A stretch of 64,000 bases of DNA, taken from positions 62,001 to 126,000 of IMG/VR virus record IMGVR_UViG_3300033571_009404; one strand, given 5' to 3'. This DNA is from a virus. A program made the translations under genes and the position numbers. The notes below the pieces were generated by a model, which was not told the origin of the DNA, did not search any database, and saw only the letters and a list, made by a program, of their open reading frames with translations. How positions within the stretch are numbered: the stretch's first letter is position 1; each line of letters begins with the position of its first letter. Below, one piece after another: positions 30,616 through 38,998 of this stretch.

Positions 30616-31953
30616 ATGCCCTCGACTCATCTGAATACCTCTGACATCAACATCGCTCTGTTCTTCTTGAACACTATCCAAGAACACACGGAGCCTCACT
30701 CCAAAGCTGAACGTGCCATCACCGCTCTCCAGAGCGTGATCAGTAGTGAACACACGCTTGGCCGGGTCAAGAGCGTTGCGATTCATATCAGCAATGTCGC
30801 TCAGGAACAGCTGACGGTCGTCATCACGACGCCGCATCCATTCGAGAGCTTCCATGATGACGAACTGACTATCAAGTATCCATCGTACTCGATCAGTTTG
30901 CGCAAGGAAGAAGGTTTCAATCCGGACTTCCTGGCTCCATCTGAACCACCAGCGCGTAACATCCGTCGCGATGAATCACATCAACATCAGTCATCGCCTG
31001 ATGAAGTGGATGATGCGGTCAGTGCCGAGACGGATACCGTCATAGAACCCGTGTATCCAAGTGCTCAAATCAATGAGCGTGCTAAGGTAAATGTGGATCA
31101 CGGTCGTGCATGCATGATGATTCGTCGTCGACTGTATCCGATTGAAATCAACCTGCTGTCAGACGATTCTGTGGTTGAATCAAGTGGCAAACGCCATCCG
31201 AAGGATTCTCACACCATCGAAGTGGCGTGCTATTCCAGGAGTATGGTTGCTGACAAAATGACGATAACTAAACGAATGGAGTCGAAACATTTCAGCTTCG
31301 ACGCCACCACCAAGATGAATGGGAAGATCATGGCGTCGCATCTTGGCAATGCAGGTTTCCTCAATTGCCCTGAAGCACTTAGCGCATATCTCGACGCCAT
31401 CGGTAAGTCTTTCTTTAGCAATGATCGTAGCGATGAAATCGTCATCGTGCTGTCGATGTTACATGAAACCTACCGTGGGCTTGCTACCACTGACGATGGT
31501 CGCTGGGTCCGTCCATACCACCTGCCGGAATACATCTACGGCGATATCCAGTATCAAGTGCATCATGTTGCTGGCAAACGCTACCATCTGTCGCTGGTGA
31601 TCGATCCTGAGAATGAGGGTGCCACATCCTTCGTTGTGAAAAATGTGGATGACATTGTCACTGTGGTAGATAGCGTGGCGATTCTGAATACCGACATCCC
31701 GGAACTTATCAACTTCCAACGTCCAGCAGCGTACTTCTACGGCTATTCTGACAGATCGAAAGATGTCGATATCGGTGCTTGTAACGTCATCGCTTTACCC
31801 AATGAACTCAATGCCATCCTACTGAACCTGCTGGATCGTCGTCGTATTGACAACGCTCGTAGCGGACCATTCAACCTATCCCTCCATATGTCATTGGAGA
31901 TGTTCAATAAGTTAAACGTATCGGACTTTCTGCCGATTTGCACAAGGAGCTAA
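30616..31953 (+). CDS. Hypothetical protein
   Basis: A 445-residue protein. ATG 30616 follows ACGGAGCTTATA; a GTG further upstream lies in the terminator tail. A Ser/Glu/Asp-rich linker around residues 110-150 separates an N-terminal domain of ~100 residues from a larger C-terminal domain. No motif recognised. Three bases separate it from the next gene. Confidence 0.78.
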   Translation: MPSTHLNTSDINIALFFLNTIQEHTEPHSKAERAITALQSVISSEHTLGRVKSVAIHISNVAQEQLTVVITTPHPFESFHDDELTIKYPSYSISLRKEEGFNPDFLAPSEPPARNIRRDESHQHQSSPDEVDDAVSAETDTVIEPVYPSAQINERAKVNVDHGRACMMIRRRLYPIEINLLSDDSVVESSGKRHPKDSHTIEVACYSRSMVADKMTITKRMESKHFSFDATTKMNGKIMASHLGNAGFLNCPEALSAYLDAIGKSFFSNDRSDEIVIVLSMLHETYRGLATTDDGRWVRPYHLPEYIYGDIQYQVHHVAGKRYHLSLVIDPENEGATSFVVKNVDDIVTVVDSVAILNTDIPELINFQRPAAYFYGYSDRSKDVDIGACNVIALPNELNAILLNLLDRRRIDNARSGPFNLSLHMSLEMFNKLNVSDFLPICTRS

Positions 31954-31956
31954 ATT

Positions 31957-32409
31957 ATGCTCAGATATCGATATACACTAGAAGTGGATCCAGGTGGTTT
32001 CTTCCGAGGTCAGATGATTGATTTCCCTGACATCGAAACCGGCTGGGGTAAAATGAATCAGGTCATCACTGAACTGTCGCTGAAGTTGCGGCTTCATTTC
32101 AGCGAATTGATTCAAGAAGGTGAGGCTATTCCTATTTTCCCTCTGGAAGATCGTAATGCCCGCACCATCTACCTCCCGGCCGCTACCAGCTGGCGCGTTC
32201 AACTGTGGAATCTTTTCGTCAGTCGCAACATGACACTGGCGGACATCGCAAAGTCGCGCGACGCAATCCACTACACACCACCTGGCGTGACTACGTTGGA
32301 CCACGTTCGTCATGTATTTGACTTGCGTGAATCCACGAAGTATCGCAGCTTGATTCCTTTCTCCAAAATGCTGGGGGTTGAAATCCAAGCGCAGGTGGTA
32401 CCCATCTGA
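31957..32409 (+). CDS. Hypothetical protein with HicB-like N-terminus
   Basis: A 150-residue protein. 'YRYTLEVDPGGFFRGQMIDFPDIETGWGKMNQVITELSLKLRL' follows the layout of the HicB antitoxin partial RNase-H fold (strand, strand, P-D-[IL/F]-x-[ST]-x-G-x-x-x-x-E-A...). The C-terminal half, 'WRVQLWNLFVSRNMTLADIAKSRDAI...TTLDHVRHVFDL', resembles the helix-turn-helix of HicB-type antitoxins. No HicA partner gene is adjacent. It may be an orphan regulator. Confidence 0.7.
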   Translation: MLRYRYTLEVDPGGFFRGQMIDFPDIETGWGKMNQVITELSLKLRLHFSELIQEGEAIPIFPLEDRNARTIYLPAATSWRVQLWNLFVSRNMTLADIAKSRDAIHYTPPGVTTLDHVRHVFDLRESTKYRSLIPFSKMLGVEIQAQVVPI

Positions 32410-32414
32410 TGTGA

Positions 32415-32443
32415 TTCAAACCTGATTTAAGTACATATCACTA
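32415..32443 (+). promoter_or_regulatory. Candidate phage promoter (CATATCACTA motif, site 4)
   Basis: ATTCAA at 32414-32419 and CATATCACTA at 32434-32443. AACCTGATT (32419-32427) and AATCAGGTT (32449-32457) flank the motif as a 9-bp inverted repeat. The next gene starts at 32476. Confidence 0.48.
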
Positions 32444-32475
32444 GCTTGAATCAGGTTAATTAAGGAGACTATTTC

Positions 32476-32814
32476 ATGTCTTTTGAAACAGACAGAGAGG
32501 CTATTGGCACATACATCATCGGTGTCTGGGTCTTCCTGGTCTTTATCGGCAATATGCGTTTGTTCTTTGGGAGTCACAAGTCTCCAGAGTCTAAGTTGGC
32601 GCGTCTGTCGGCACTGATCAGGATGAAAGATTTCATCACCAGTCCCGGATTGATTCTCTTCTCAACGATGATTCATGGATTCTTGGCTAATTTAACATTT
32701 ACGTTAGGATGGATACCGGCATTCAAATTGCTGATATTCAATTACGGTATGGCTCTGGTCACAGGGTTATACAGTAAGATCGTCCTAGACGAAGAGTCAA
32801 GAGGAAAGAAATGA
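32476..32814 (+). CDS. Small multi-pass membrane protein
   Basis: A 112-residue protein with three hydrophobic stretches: ~11-29 (GTYIIGVWVFLVFIGNM), ~57-76 (PGLILFSTMIHGFLANL) and ~80-98 (WIPAFKLLIFNYGMALVTGL). Probably an inner-membrane protein with three helices. It overlaps the next gene by ATGA. Function unknown; the size would allow a holin-like role but nothing specific supports it. Confidence 0.78.
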   Translation: MSFETDREAIGTYIIGVWVFLVFIGNMRLFFGSHKSPESKLARLSALIRMKDFITSPGLILFSTMIHGFLANLTFTLGWIPAFKLLIFNYGMALVTGLYSKIVLDEESRGKK

Positions 32815-33296
32815 AAAAGATCTACGAGTACGTGGGTAAATTCGTTGTTGCCAATGCTATCCGCAGCTTCTTGGATAATTGGTTGCATAAGAAGGAAATC
32901 ATCAAGGTTCCCACAGGTATCGATACGTTACTCGGTGCGTGTGTTAATCAAGCCATGGGTAACGTGTACGACACCACAGCCAAGTGTTTGAAGGTTAAGG
33001 TGGAAGTGCATTTCCGTCATCGCTTCACTGATGAAGTCATCATCGGACCGATGACCCAAGAGCACGTGATGTTTCCACCATCCTGGATGAAGGATGAGAA
33101 ACTGTTACGTGAATACGCCATGAACTGCGCCCAGAACGACATCGTCATCAAGATGCGTAATGGTAGCATCTTCAAGACGAAGTACAACGCCATTTCGCGG
33201 ATGAAGATCGACATCAACATCCAAGAACTGAAACTGGAGTATCTCACCAAAGCTTTGCTTGGTCGTGAACCTCGTCTCGCTGAGTCGCCTGCATAA
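32811..33296 (+). CDS. Hypothetical protein
   Basis: A 161-residue basic protein translationally coupled to the membrane protein upstream. Mixed fold, with a central 'VEVHFRHRFTDEVIIGPMTQEHV' strand pair. The end 'LLGREPRLAESPA' is flexible. No family recognised. Confidence 0.77.
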   Translation: MKKIYEYVGKFVVANAIRSFLDNWLHKKEIIKVPTGIDTLLGACVNQAMGNVYDTTAKCLKVKVEVHFRHRFTDEVIIGPMTQEHVMFPPSWMKDEKLLREYAMNCAQNDIVIKMRNGSIFKTKYNAISRMKIDINIQELKLEYLTKALLGREPRLAESPA

Positions 33297-33305
33297 GGCT
33301 TCAAT

Positions 33306-33331
33306 GGGATAGGTGCTTCGGTACCTATCCC
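33306..33331 (+). terminator. Terminator hairpin
   Basis: GGGATAGGT (33306-33314) pairs with ACCTATCCC (33323-33331) around a GC-TTCG-GT cap. T-rich sequence (TGTATTTTGTTTTG) starts 8 nt later. Confidence 0.75.
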
Positions 33332-33385
33332 AGATTTGATGTATTTTGTTTTGATCAAAAATAACACTACAAGGAATCCTACATT

Positions 33386-33904
33386 ATGGATATCAAGCTT
33401 TGCGATACACATGAAGATGCATCTAGCTACGGTCGTCGTATCTGGATCACCCAAGCTGGTGAAGATCACAGCAATCTGATTAACTGGACTAACACGTTTA
33501 CCCAGGTATACGCTGGACTGGGTTGCTTTCCGACTCTGGTACGTGTGGGTGGTCTGCATGGTCAGATGTGTCTTTACCTGCATGGCTCGGACTTCCAGTG
33601 CTACATGCTCAGAGAATGGATCGATCGCATGCGTGGGTCGGAGAATTACATAACAGATTCACGTCTGTACACCAGTGCTGAAAAGAACATCCGTTCTTAC
33701 AACATCGGTTACGCCATCAAGATCGCCAAGAGTAACATCACTGAACAAGGTCTGCGTTTCCACATCGATACCACCAGCTGGCAAACGATGCCGGGTCAGA
33801 TGGATCCGGAAACCAAGCAGTTGTTCTGTATGTACGAGATCAACCGCATCGTGGACTACCTGATGAAAGCCGCCCATTCGGACTTTCATCGTCGTCGTTT
33901 CTAA
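33386..33904 (+). CDS. Hypothetical protein
   Basis: A 172-residue protein starting after AAGGAATCCTACATT. Contains 'GGLHGQMCLYLHGSDFQCYMLREWIDRM', suggesting an alpha/beta domain, and a helical C-terminus ending HRRRF. No family recognised. First of five closely spaced small genes. Confidence 0.77.
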   Translation: MDIKLCDTHEDASSYGRRIWITQAGEDHSNLINWTNTFTQVYAGLGCFPTLVRVGGLHGQMCLYLHGSDFQCYMLREWIDRMRGSENYITDSRLYTSAEKNIRSYNIGYAIKIAKSNITEQGLRFHIDTTSWQTMPGQMDPETKQLFCMYEINRIVDYLMKAAHSDFHRRRF

Positions 33905-33925
33905 TCAACAACAGGGAGCTATTTA

Positions 33926-34291
33926 ATGCCAACCTTGGCTGAACAATTGGGTATCACTGAAGATACCCCGAAGTATCCCAACGATGGTGTCACTCGCCGG
34001 GTGTACTTGAACTGTCTGGCTTGCGTACTCGAAAAGGGTACCAAGAAGACGTTCATCGAAGAAGAACCCTTCGAAGTCATCATCATGCCAGAACGAGAAG
34101 AACTCGATGATGGTTTCGCCATCGAGTCTCATGCTTTGTGGCGCGCTAAGCACATCTACCTGAATCAAGGTCAGATCTACAGCCGCATGCGCGAGAAAGG
34201 CGTCGAGCATTTGGACTGGTACGTGGACATGGTGATCCTGTGGCAATTCCCCATTCCGATTAACAAATTGAAGTTACACAACCTAGGATAA
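33926..34291 (+). CDS. Hypothetical protein
   Basis: A 121-residue protein (CAGGGAGCTATTTA ribosome site). 'LALAKHIYLNQGQIYSRMREKGVEHLDWY'-type helices follow a beta-rich first half. No function recognised. Three bases separate it from the next gene. Confidence 0.76.
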   Translation: MPTLAEQLGITEDTPKYPNDGVTRRVYLNCLACVLEKGTKKTFIEEEPFEVIIMPEREELDDGFAIESHALWRAKHIYLNQGQIYSRMREKGVEHLDWYVDMVILWQFPIPINKLKLHNLG

Positions 34292-34294
34292 GCG

Positions 34295-34681
34295 ATGCAG
34301 TTGAAATTCATCAAGATGTTGCAAAACGTCGACTATCAGGCTCTCATCGATCGCGCTATCGAAGAGGTCACGCCATACGCAATCGACATGCCAGACCAAA
34401 GTCCACATCTGGTGCGTAACGTGATCATCACCACGCACCTGGAAGACTATGAGTTGGGTGCTGGTCTGGAGGTCTCTTTTGAACTCCAGAATCCCGTACC
34501 CCGTTACGCAACTATCGAAGGTCGTAATCAAAAGATCTTCTATCGTCAGTTCGTGGCCTTCATTCCTCAAAAGGAAATCGTTTATCTGGATGAAGTCAAA
34601 CTCACCAAGAAGGTCAAGCGTTCCATCACTGACATCATCCCGAAGTTTCTCGACAAGATCTATCGCAAGATTCCAGGCTAA
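34295..34681 (+). CDS. Hypothetical protein
   Basis: A 128-residue protein with helical N-terminus, a beta-rich middle (DYELGAGLEVSFELQNPV) and a basic C-terminus (TKKVKRSITDIIPKFLDKIYRKI). Part of the 33.4-35.7 kb unit. No family recognised. Confidence 0.76.
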   Translation: MQLKFIKMLQNVDYQALIDRAIEEVTPYAIDMPDQSPHLVRNVIITTHLEDYELGAGLEVSFELQNPVPRYATIEGRNQKIFYRQFVAFIPQKEIVYLDEVKLTKKVKRSITDIIPKFLDKIYRKIPG

Positions 34682-34690
34682 GGAGTAACA

Positions 34691-35122
34691 ATGGAAGTCA
34701 ATGAACACGATGGTGACCCGATCGTTTTCTACGATCCGGAAACCAAGATCAGTAAAGGTAAAGGATCACGTGGCTTTGGACTGTTTGAATTCAGGGACCT
34801 GCATAGCGCTGAATGTTCCCTGCAAGAAAGCAGTGCTGCGACCATGAACTGCATCTGGCTGGGTATTTCTGAACCCAAGCCTAAGATCATGACCGGTGAC
34901 GCAGAACAGCTCGGTATCAAACACACTGTGGTTGGTCCAGGATGGTCAACCGTTGACATTCCTCCGGAAGCATTCATTCAGGGACGTATGCACTTGTCCC
35001 AAGCCATGGTCAAACAACTCCTGCCTTACCTCACCCACTTCGCTGAGACTGGCTCTCTTCCAGCTGAAGTTCTGGATAAGGTAGCACCACTGGAGTTGCC
35101 CGATGTCACCGTTAAGGAGTAG
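34691..35122 (+). CDS. Hypothetical protein, possible acrylate/HD-like small domain not assigned
   Basis: A 143-residue protein. 'SKGKGSRGFGLFEFRDLHSAECSLQESSAATMNCIWLGISEPKPKIM' and 'WSTVDIPPEAFIQGRMHLSQAMVKQLLPYLTHFAETGSL' are its most distinctive parts; the first resembles small uncharacterised phage proteins of the type 'F-x-D-x-x-G-x-x-[CG]-S-L-Q-x-S'. I do not know a function. Ribosome site AAGGAGTAAC. Confidence 0.74.
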   Translation: MEVNEHDGDPIVFYDPETKISKGKGSRGFGLFEFRDLHSAECSLQESSAATMNCIWLGISEPKPKIMTGDAEQLGIKHTVVGPGWSTVDIPPEAFIQGRMHLSQAMVKQLLPYLTHFAETGSLPAEVLDKVAPLELPDVTVKE

Positions 35123-35124
35123 CC

Positions 35125-35715
35125 ATGAGTATCCGTAAGATCAAGAAACATCACATCGCCACCATCATGCACATTCTTGCTGAGCGTAAGGCAGTGCAAA
35201 AGCGTGTGGATATGTACAACAATCTACCCGAGTCGTACTACAAGAAGATCGAGGATGAAGTCATGTCGACACCTGAAAAACCTGCACTGACGGTAACCCA
35301 GAAACTGGAAGCCGAACTGACCAGCGGTAACATTACGCTGAACCCTTTCCATCATCAAGGTAGTCGGATTGCACGTGAGATGTTCGCAAGCCAAGTACAG
35401 TTCATGAAGAACTTGGCGCCAGTTGATGACATTGCACTCATCACCACGGGACATGGCAATAAAGACAAACTCGTCCATGAGTTGGCTGACCACTACGTCG
35501 ATCATCTCGACAATACTCAGTTCGCTGACAATCCCGGCTCGATCAGGGCTCAGTTGCTGAAGTCGCGTCATCTCGACAGCACACCTCCTCAGCATCCTCA
35601 GGGTATTTATGAGTACAATCACGGCAAGATGGTCGACGGTTCGCTGATCATCGAGAATCGTCCGTCCCACAAGATCGACCCCCTTCTGATTGAACCGCTC
35701 AAAAAAGCTGATTAA
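35125..35715 (+). CDS. Hypothetical helical protein
   Basis: A 196-residue protein starting 2 nt after the previous stop (AAGGAGTAGCC). The N-terminus is basic and helical (IRKIKKHHIATIMHILAERKAVQKRV). The middle 'RELADHYVDHLDNTQFADNPGSIRAQLL'-type region is helical. Nothing diagnostic seen. Confidence 0.77.
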   Translation: MSIRKIKKHHIATIMHILAERKAVQKRVDMYNNLPESYYKKIEDEVMSTPEKPALTVTQKLEAELTSGNITLNPFHHQGSRIAREMFASQVQFMKNLAPVDDIALITTGHGNKDKLVHELADHYVDHLDNTQFADNPGSIRAQLLKSRHLDSTPPQHPQGIYEYNHGKMVDGSLIIENRPSHKIDPLLIEPLKKAD

Positions 35716-35762
35716 TCAAGTATCATCTTTTCGTAAATTTACTTAATAATTGGAGAGAAGTT

Positions 35763-36413
35763 ATGCATCAAGAAAAATGTTTCGTCGCTAGCATCGGTTA
35801 CATGCCCAATAACCTGGACGAACACATCAAGACACTCGGACGTGTCCGTGCTGTCAAGTCTCCCTCTGGCAACGTCTACGCCATCATCGTGGCCAAAGAC
35901 GATGTCCCAGCAAAAGAACAGATCAGCCAGATCGAACGCGTTCTGCTGACGGCGCAGCATACTCGGATGGTCGTGGCAGACGCAGTTGATCTGGTTGTCG
36001 ACATCCGTGACGGTACTCTGTTCAAGAGCGCCATGTGGACAGGTCGTATGGAGACGCCCTACATGTCGATCTTCGGTATTGATCTGAACCAAGACCGCAA
36101 ACAGAATTCCGACATCTCTTTGCACAGCTACATTGCTCAACTGCTGAGCCGTCATGCCATGCGTGGCGGCATCCAACGGCTCAGTAATGAGATGGAAGAG
36201 ATCCTGGGTAAGCATCCGGAGATCTCCAACTTCAAGTGGGCGACCTTCGGCTTCATCAAGGAAGTCAGTATCATCTGGGGCAAAGGTACTTTGCAAGTGG
36301 ACTTCTGCCGCAATGACAAACACGACAGTAACGGCTACGTGCTGGAACTGACGGTGAACGTCTGGGGTTTCATCGAAAAGGTGGAACTTGCAATTAACGT
36401 CGTACCTGCATAA
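35763..36413 (+). CDS. Hypothetical protein
   Basis: A 216-residue protein with a mixed alpha/beta pattern (CFVASIGYMPNNLDEHIKTLG; VYAIIVAKDDVPAKEQI). Ribosome site TGGAGAGAAGTT. C/G-rich codons suggest good expression. The stop overlaps the next start by ATGA-type coupling (36413). No family recognised. Confidence 0.78.
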   Translation: MHQEKCFVASIGYMPNNLDEHIKTLGRVRAVKSPSGNVYAIIVAKDDVPAKEQISQIERVLLTAQHTRMVVADAVDLVVDIRDGTLFKSAMWTGRMETPYMSIFGIDLNQDRKQNSDISLHSYIAQLLSRHAMRGGIQRLSNEMEEILGKHPEISNFKWATFGFIKEVSIIWGKGTLQVDFCRNDKHDSNGYVLELTVNVWGFIEKVELAINVVPA

Positions 36414-36865
36414 TGACCTCCACGGTCTTTGTGCATCAAAACGTCCGTGTCGAGAGTGTAGATAGCATTATTCTCGATACGGGTGAGGCTGTCCGTGCAC
36501 TCAAGAAGTTCTTAATTAACTTTCCTGATGGCAAGGATATTTTTGAACACACGCTTCTTCAAGTCTTCGAGTATGTTTACGAAATCGCCGATGCTAAAGC
36601 GATGATCAAGGAATTTTGTAATGAGTCCTGTGATATCGTATACAGCAGAGGTACCAATGAAGAAGCAAGAAGCGCCTTGTACGCAGCGTTGTATGAATTC
36701 GCTACCGCCGTAGTGGATATCGCAATTGCTGCAGACTTGGTAGTTGATGGGGTGTTGTTTTATACCTATCAAAATTTGGTGGGGGATGATATTGTCGTCG
36801 GATACAATCCTGATCCGAAGATGACTATCGAACCTGGTTTACTTTCAAGGAGGTTTACATCATGA
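36413..36865 (+). CDS. Hypothetical protein
   Basis: A 150-residue acidic, mainly helical protein, coupled to the previous gene at its start and to a small membrane peptide at its end. Its codons are much more A/T-ending than those of the preceding gene, an abrupt change that may reflect separate origin. No function recognised. Confidence 0.75.
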   Translation: MTSTVFVHQNVRVESVDSIILDTGEAVRALKKFLINFPDGKDIFEHTLLQVFEYVYEIADAKAMIKEFCNESCDIVYSRGTNEEARSALYAALYEFATAVVDIAIAADLVVDGVLFYTYQNLVGDDIVVGYNPDPKMTIEPGLLSRRFTS

Positions 36866-36972
36866 CCCAAATCAAAGCACTGCTGTTCTTCATTGCAGTT
36901 TGTTTGATTTACAAACTCGTTGCTGGTCATTCCAACCCAACAGTCAAATGGACTCGCACTGACTGGAACTAA
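36862..36972 (+). CDS. 36-residue membrane peptide
   Basis: A small gene with a very strong ribosome site (AAGGAGG at 36848-36854) and an ATGA overlap with the previous gene. It encodes one hydrophobic helix at ~4-19 (IKALLFFIAVCLIYKLV) and a short polar tail ending KWTRTDWN. Function unknown. Confidence 0.65.
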   Translation: MTQIKALLFFIAVCLIYKLVAGHSNPTVKWTRTDWN

Positions 36973-36985
36973 GGAAAGGACATCG

Positions 36986-37357
36986 ATGAAGATGTTAAAG
37001 AATAGCTTGAAGCTACTGTTCATTATCACGGTCTTGTTCTGCTGGGTCATGTACCTGGCCATGAATCAAGCCCATGCTAGTGAGTACAAGAAAGCTCCTC
37101 CCACGAAGCCTCAACATAAGAAGGCTAAGGCGGAGAAGGTTCGGAAGAAAACAGTACCCAACTTTGTCGAAATGACAGAAGCGGATGCTGCACTACAATT
37201 AGTATGTCACAAGGGTCTCTGCAAAGATGTCTGGACTGGCAAGGTAGTGGCGACTGGACCTGATGGCGTGTTCTTGGCATATTCCGATACGCCAGGCAAT
37301 CGTGCTAAGGCGTCATTACTTGGTTCGCACGTGATGTTTGTGCAGCCAGCTAAATGA
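36986..37357 (+). CDS. Exported protein with signal peptide
   Basis: A 123-residue protein. The start at ATG 36986 follows AAGGAAAGGACATCG; an earlier in-frame ATG would overlap the upstream peptide gene. Residues 1-32 form a typical signal sequence (basic start, LLFIITVLFCWVMYLAM core, 'NQAHAS' cleavage region). The mature part begins with a Lys/Pro/Ala-rich linker and ends in a ~70-residue domain with C-x4-C ('LVCHKGLC'). Probably periplasmic. Role unknown. Confidence 0.78.
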   Translation: MKMLKNSLKLLFIITVLFCWVMYLAMNQAHASEYKKAPPTKPQHKKAKAEKVRKKTVPNFVEMTEADAALQLVCHKGLCKDVWTGKVVATGPDGVFLAYSDTPGNRAKASLLGSHVMFVQPAK

Positions 37358-37676
37358 TGATAAAAAGCAACAGAAATATCCTTATCCTTATGTAGAGATA
37401 TTTCTCTGGGGGCTGACTTACCGTGATAAGCACAAAACCCCAGATGTGTTAGTGAGTTTGTCGCGCCTGTGCGACGGGTTATTTCCTTTTAACCAGCAGA
37501 CCTCATTAACGAACGGTACGGGTGGCATTGAGCGTAGTCGCGCTCTGCGCCAAGCTGCTGCTATTGGAGTTTGCCTAGCCATGGGAACTTCAGTAAGTGT
37601 GCAACCGTTAGCATCCCACCTAATCTTGTTCCGGATGACGTGGTTTATTAATTATGCTAACGAGTGTGCATTTTGA
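37338..37676 (+). CDS. Doubtful gene with TTG start
   Basis: An open frame of 112 residues overlapping the end of the exported protein, with only TTG or internal GTG starts and no clear ribosome site. The middle ('SLTNGTGGIERSRALRQAAAIGVCLAMGTS') looks protein-like. Against it, the DNA contains a 9-bp hairpin AGAAATATC/GATATTTCT (37371-37379 with 37399-37407), and codon use is not clearly phage-like. It may be a decayed gene or a non-coding stretch. Confidence 0.32.
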   Translation: MCSQLNDDKKQQKYPYPYVEIFLWGLTYRDKHKTPDVLVSLSRLCDGLFPFNQQTSLTNGTGGIERSRALRQAAAIGVCLAMGTSVSVQPLASHLILFRMTWFINYANECAF

Positions 37677-37711
37677 GTAGCGAATGTAGACTTGAGGGGA
37701 AGGCAACTTTT

Positions 37712-37746
37712 GGAGAGGACTTCGGTCCTCTCCTTTTTATGCCGTT
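37712..37746 (+). terminator. TTCG-capped terminator with TTATGCCG
   Basis: GGAGAGGAC (37712-37720), TTCG, GTCCTCTCC (37725-37733), followed by TTTTTATGCCGTTACTTTT. Confidence 0.88.
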
Positions 37747-37777
37747 ACTTTTATGTGTTGACTATTTGGAGAATTTA

Positions 37778-38401
37778 ATGTCCAAGACTAAAATCAAATT
37801 GGATAGTCTGGTGCAAGAACCCCAACGTCCTCGTACTTCGTTGGAGGTACAGCAAATCCTTAATCGCTATCTGAAAAGCGATTGCATGCAGTTCTATCTT
37901 TTCCAACTCGAACGGTTCAGTAAAGAACTGGATCAGGCACGTCTGAATGGCGAGCCTAAGTTCTACTTCGAGGAAGAGAAGAATGCAGCTTCTGAGAAGT
38001 ATCGTCTGTACTTCTCAGTTGCAGCCTATTCCACTGAACCTGAGCCGCTTTTCCGTATCCAACTCTCGGCTGACACATCTGGTCAGCCTTATGCTGGCTG
38101 GCGTGCTGAAAACCTGCCGTGGACTGATGCCCCACAGTGCGTCTGGAAACATGGTCTCGACGGTCGTGCAGTAGCGGCCTATCTGACGACCTTGTCGTAT
38201 TACATGACTCCCCTGAACGCACTCTTGGCCAGGAATACCGGTGAACATCTGTCGAAGTACTATGGTCGTGTGATGGCGGGTCATCCTGACACCATACCCA
38301 ACCAAGTGCACTTCAGTGTTTACACCAATGACTGTCATGTGCACGTCGAGACTTACCACGATGGTAAAGCTCGTGGCACGATTGACATCTTCGCCAATTA
38401 G
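37778..38401 (+). CDS. Hypothetical protein
   Basis: A 207-residue protein. ATG 37778 follows TTGGAGAATTTA; the frame is open upstream through the terminator, but that part is not used. Mixed fold with 'FYFEEEKNAASEKYRLYFSVAAYS' and a His-rich end ('VHFSVYTNDCHVHVETYHDGKARG'). No family recognised. It is followed after 7 nt by a lipoprotein gene. Confidence 0.77.
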   Translation: MSKTKIKLDSLVQEPQRPRTSLEVQQILNRYLKSDCMQFYLFQLERFSKELDQARLNGEPKFYFEEEKNAASEKYRLYFSVAAYSTEPEPLFRIQLSADTSGQPYAGWRAENLPWTDAPQCVWKHGLDGRAVAAYLTTLSYYMTPLNALLARNTGEHLSKYYGRVMAGHPDTIPNQVHFSVYTNDCHVHVETYHDGKARGTIDIFAN

Positions 38402-38408
38402 GAGTAAC

Positions 38409-38864
38409 ATGGTTAAGTATCTCATGATAGTTATCGCATTCCTGTTGGTTGGTTGCGATAACCGAATTCCATCTCATGGTCAGTATGGTAGTGCTGCTGA
38501 TCGTGATCGGTTCCAAGCTGATTACGAAAAAGGTAGTCCCAAAGTCACACCGGGATTCGTAGAGGAATGGACAGCCAAAGCTACCTGGAAACCCAAGGCA
38601 GAATACCAAGCTCAACAACCACCTAAGACTCCAGAGTCAGTGTACAAGATCAAAGATTTGTTCACGCACAATGGATGTACGGTAACCAAGTTCTACGACG
38701 ACGGTCGCTGGCGTTACTTCACCAATTGCAAAGGTGAGACAACGTTTGTTGAAAGATGTGGCAAAAGTTGTACCAATCATGTCACTATCCCGACTAACAT
38801 CACTGAACCCAAACCAGTGAAAGACCAAGAAGCAGATACCGTCCTTAACGTGGACAAGAAATAG
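38409..38864 (+). CDS. Lipoprotein
   Basis: A 151-residue protein. ATG 38409 follows AGGAGTAAC. The N-terminus 'MVKYLMIVIAFLLVGCDN' is a signal sequence with lipobox L-V-G-C (Cys16), and Asp at +2 suggests retention in the inner membrane. The mature part carries four further cysteines ('NGCTVTKFYDD', 'TNCKG', 'ERCGKSC'). A phage lipoprotein could act in superinfection exclusion or in lysis; the sequence does not decide. Confidence 0.8.
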   Translation: MVKYLMIVIAFLLVGCDNRIPSHGQYGSAADRDRFQADYEKGSPKVTPGFVEEWTAKATWKPKAEYQAQQPPKTPESVYKIKDLFTHNGCTVTKFYDDGRWRYFTNCKGETTFVERCGKSCTNHVTIPTNITEPKPVKDQEADTVLNVDKK

Positions 38865-38876
38865 AAGTAACCATAT

Positions 38877-38931
38877 CCCTCTACCTTCGGGTAGAGGGAG
38901 TTATGTCCTTACTCTTTTTTTTTTTGATTAT
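38877..38931 (+). terminator. TTCG-capped terminator with TTATGTCC and T11 tract
   Basis: CCCTCTACC (38877-38885), TTCG, GGTAGAGGG (38890-38898), then AGTTATGTCCTTACTC and eleven T. Confidence 0.88.
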
Positions 38932-38998
38932 TCAAGTCTTAATAAACTAAGTAGAAGATTATTCGTCTATTATATGACTAAACTAAAAGGAGTTTATA

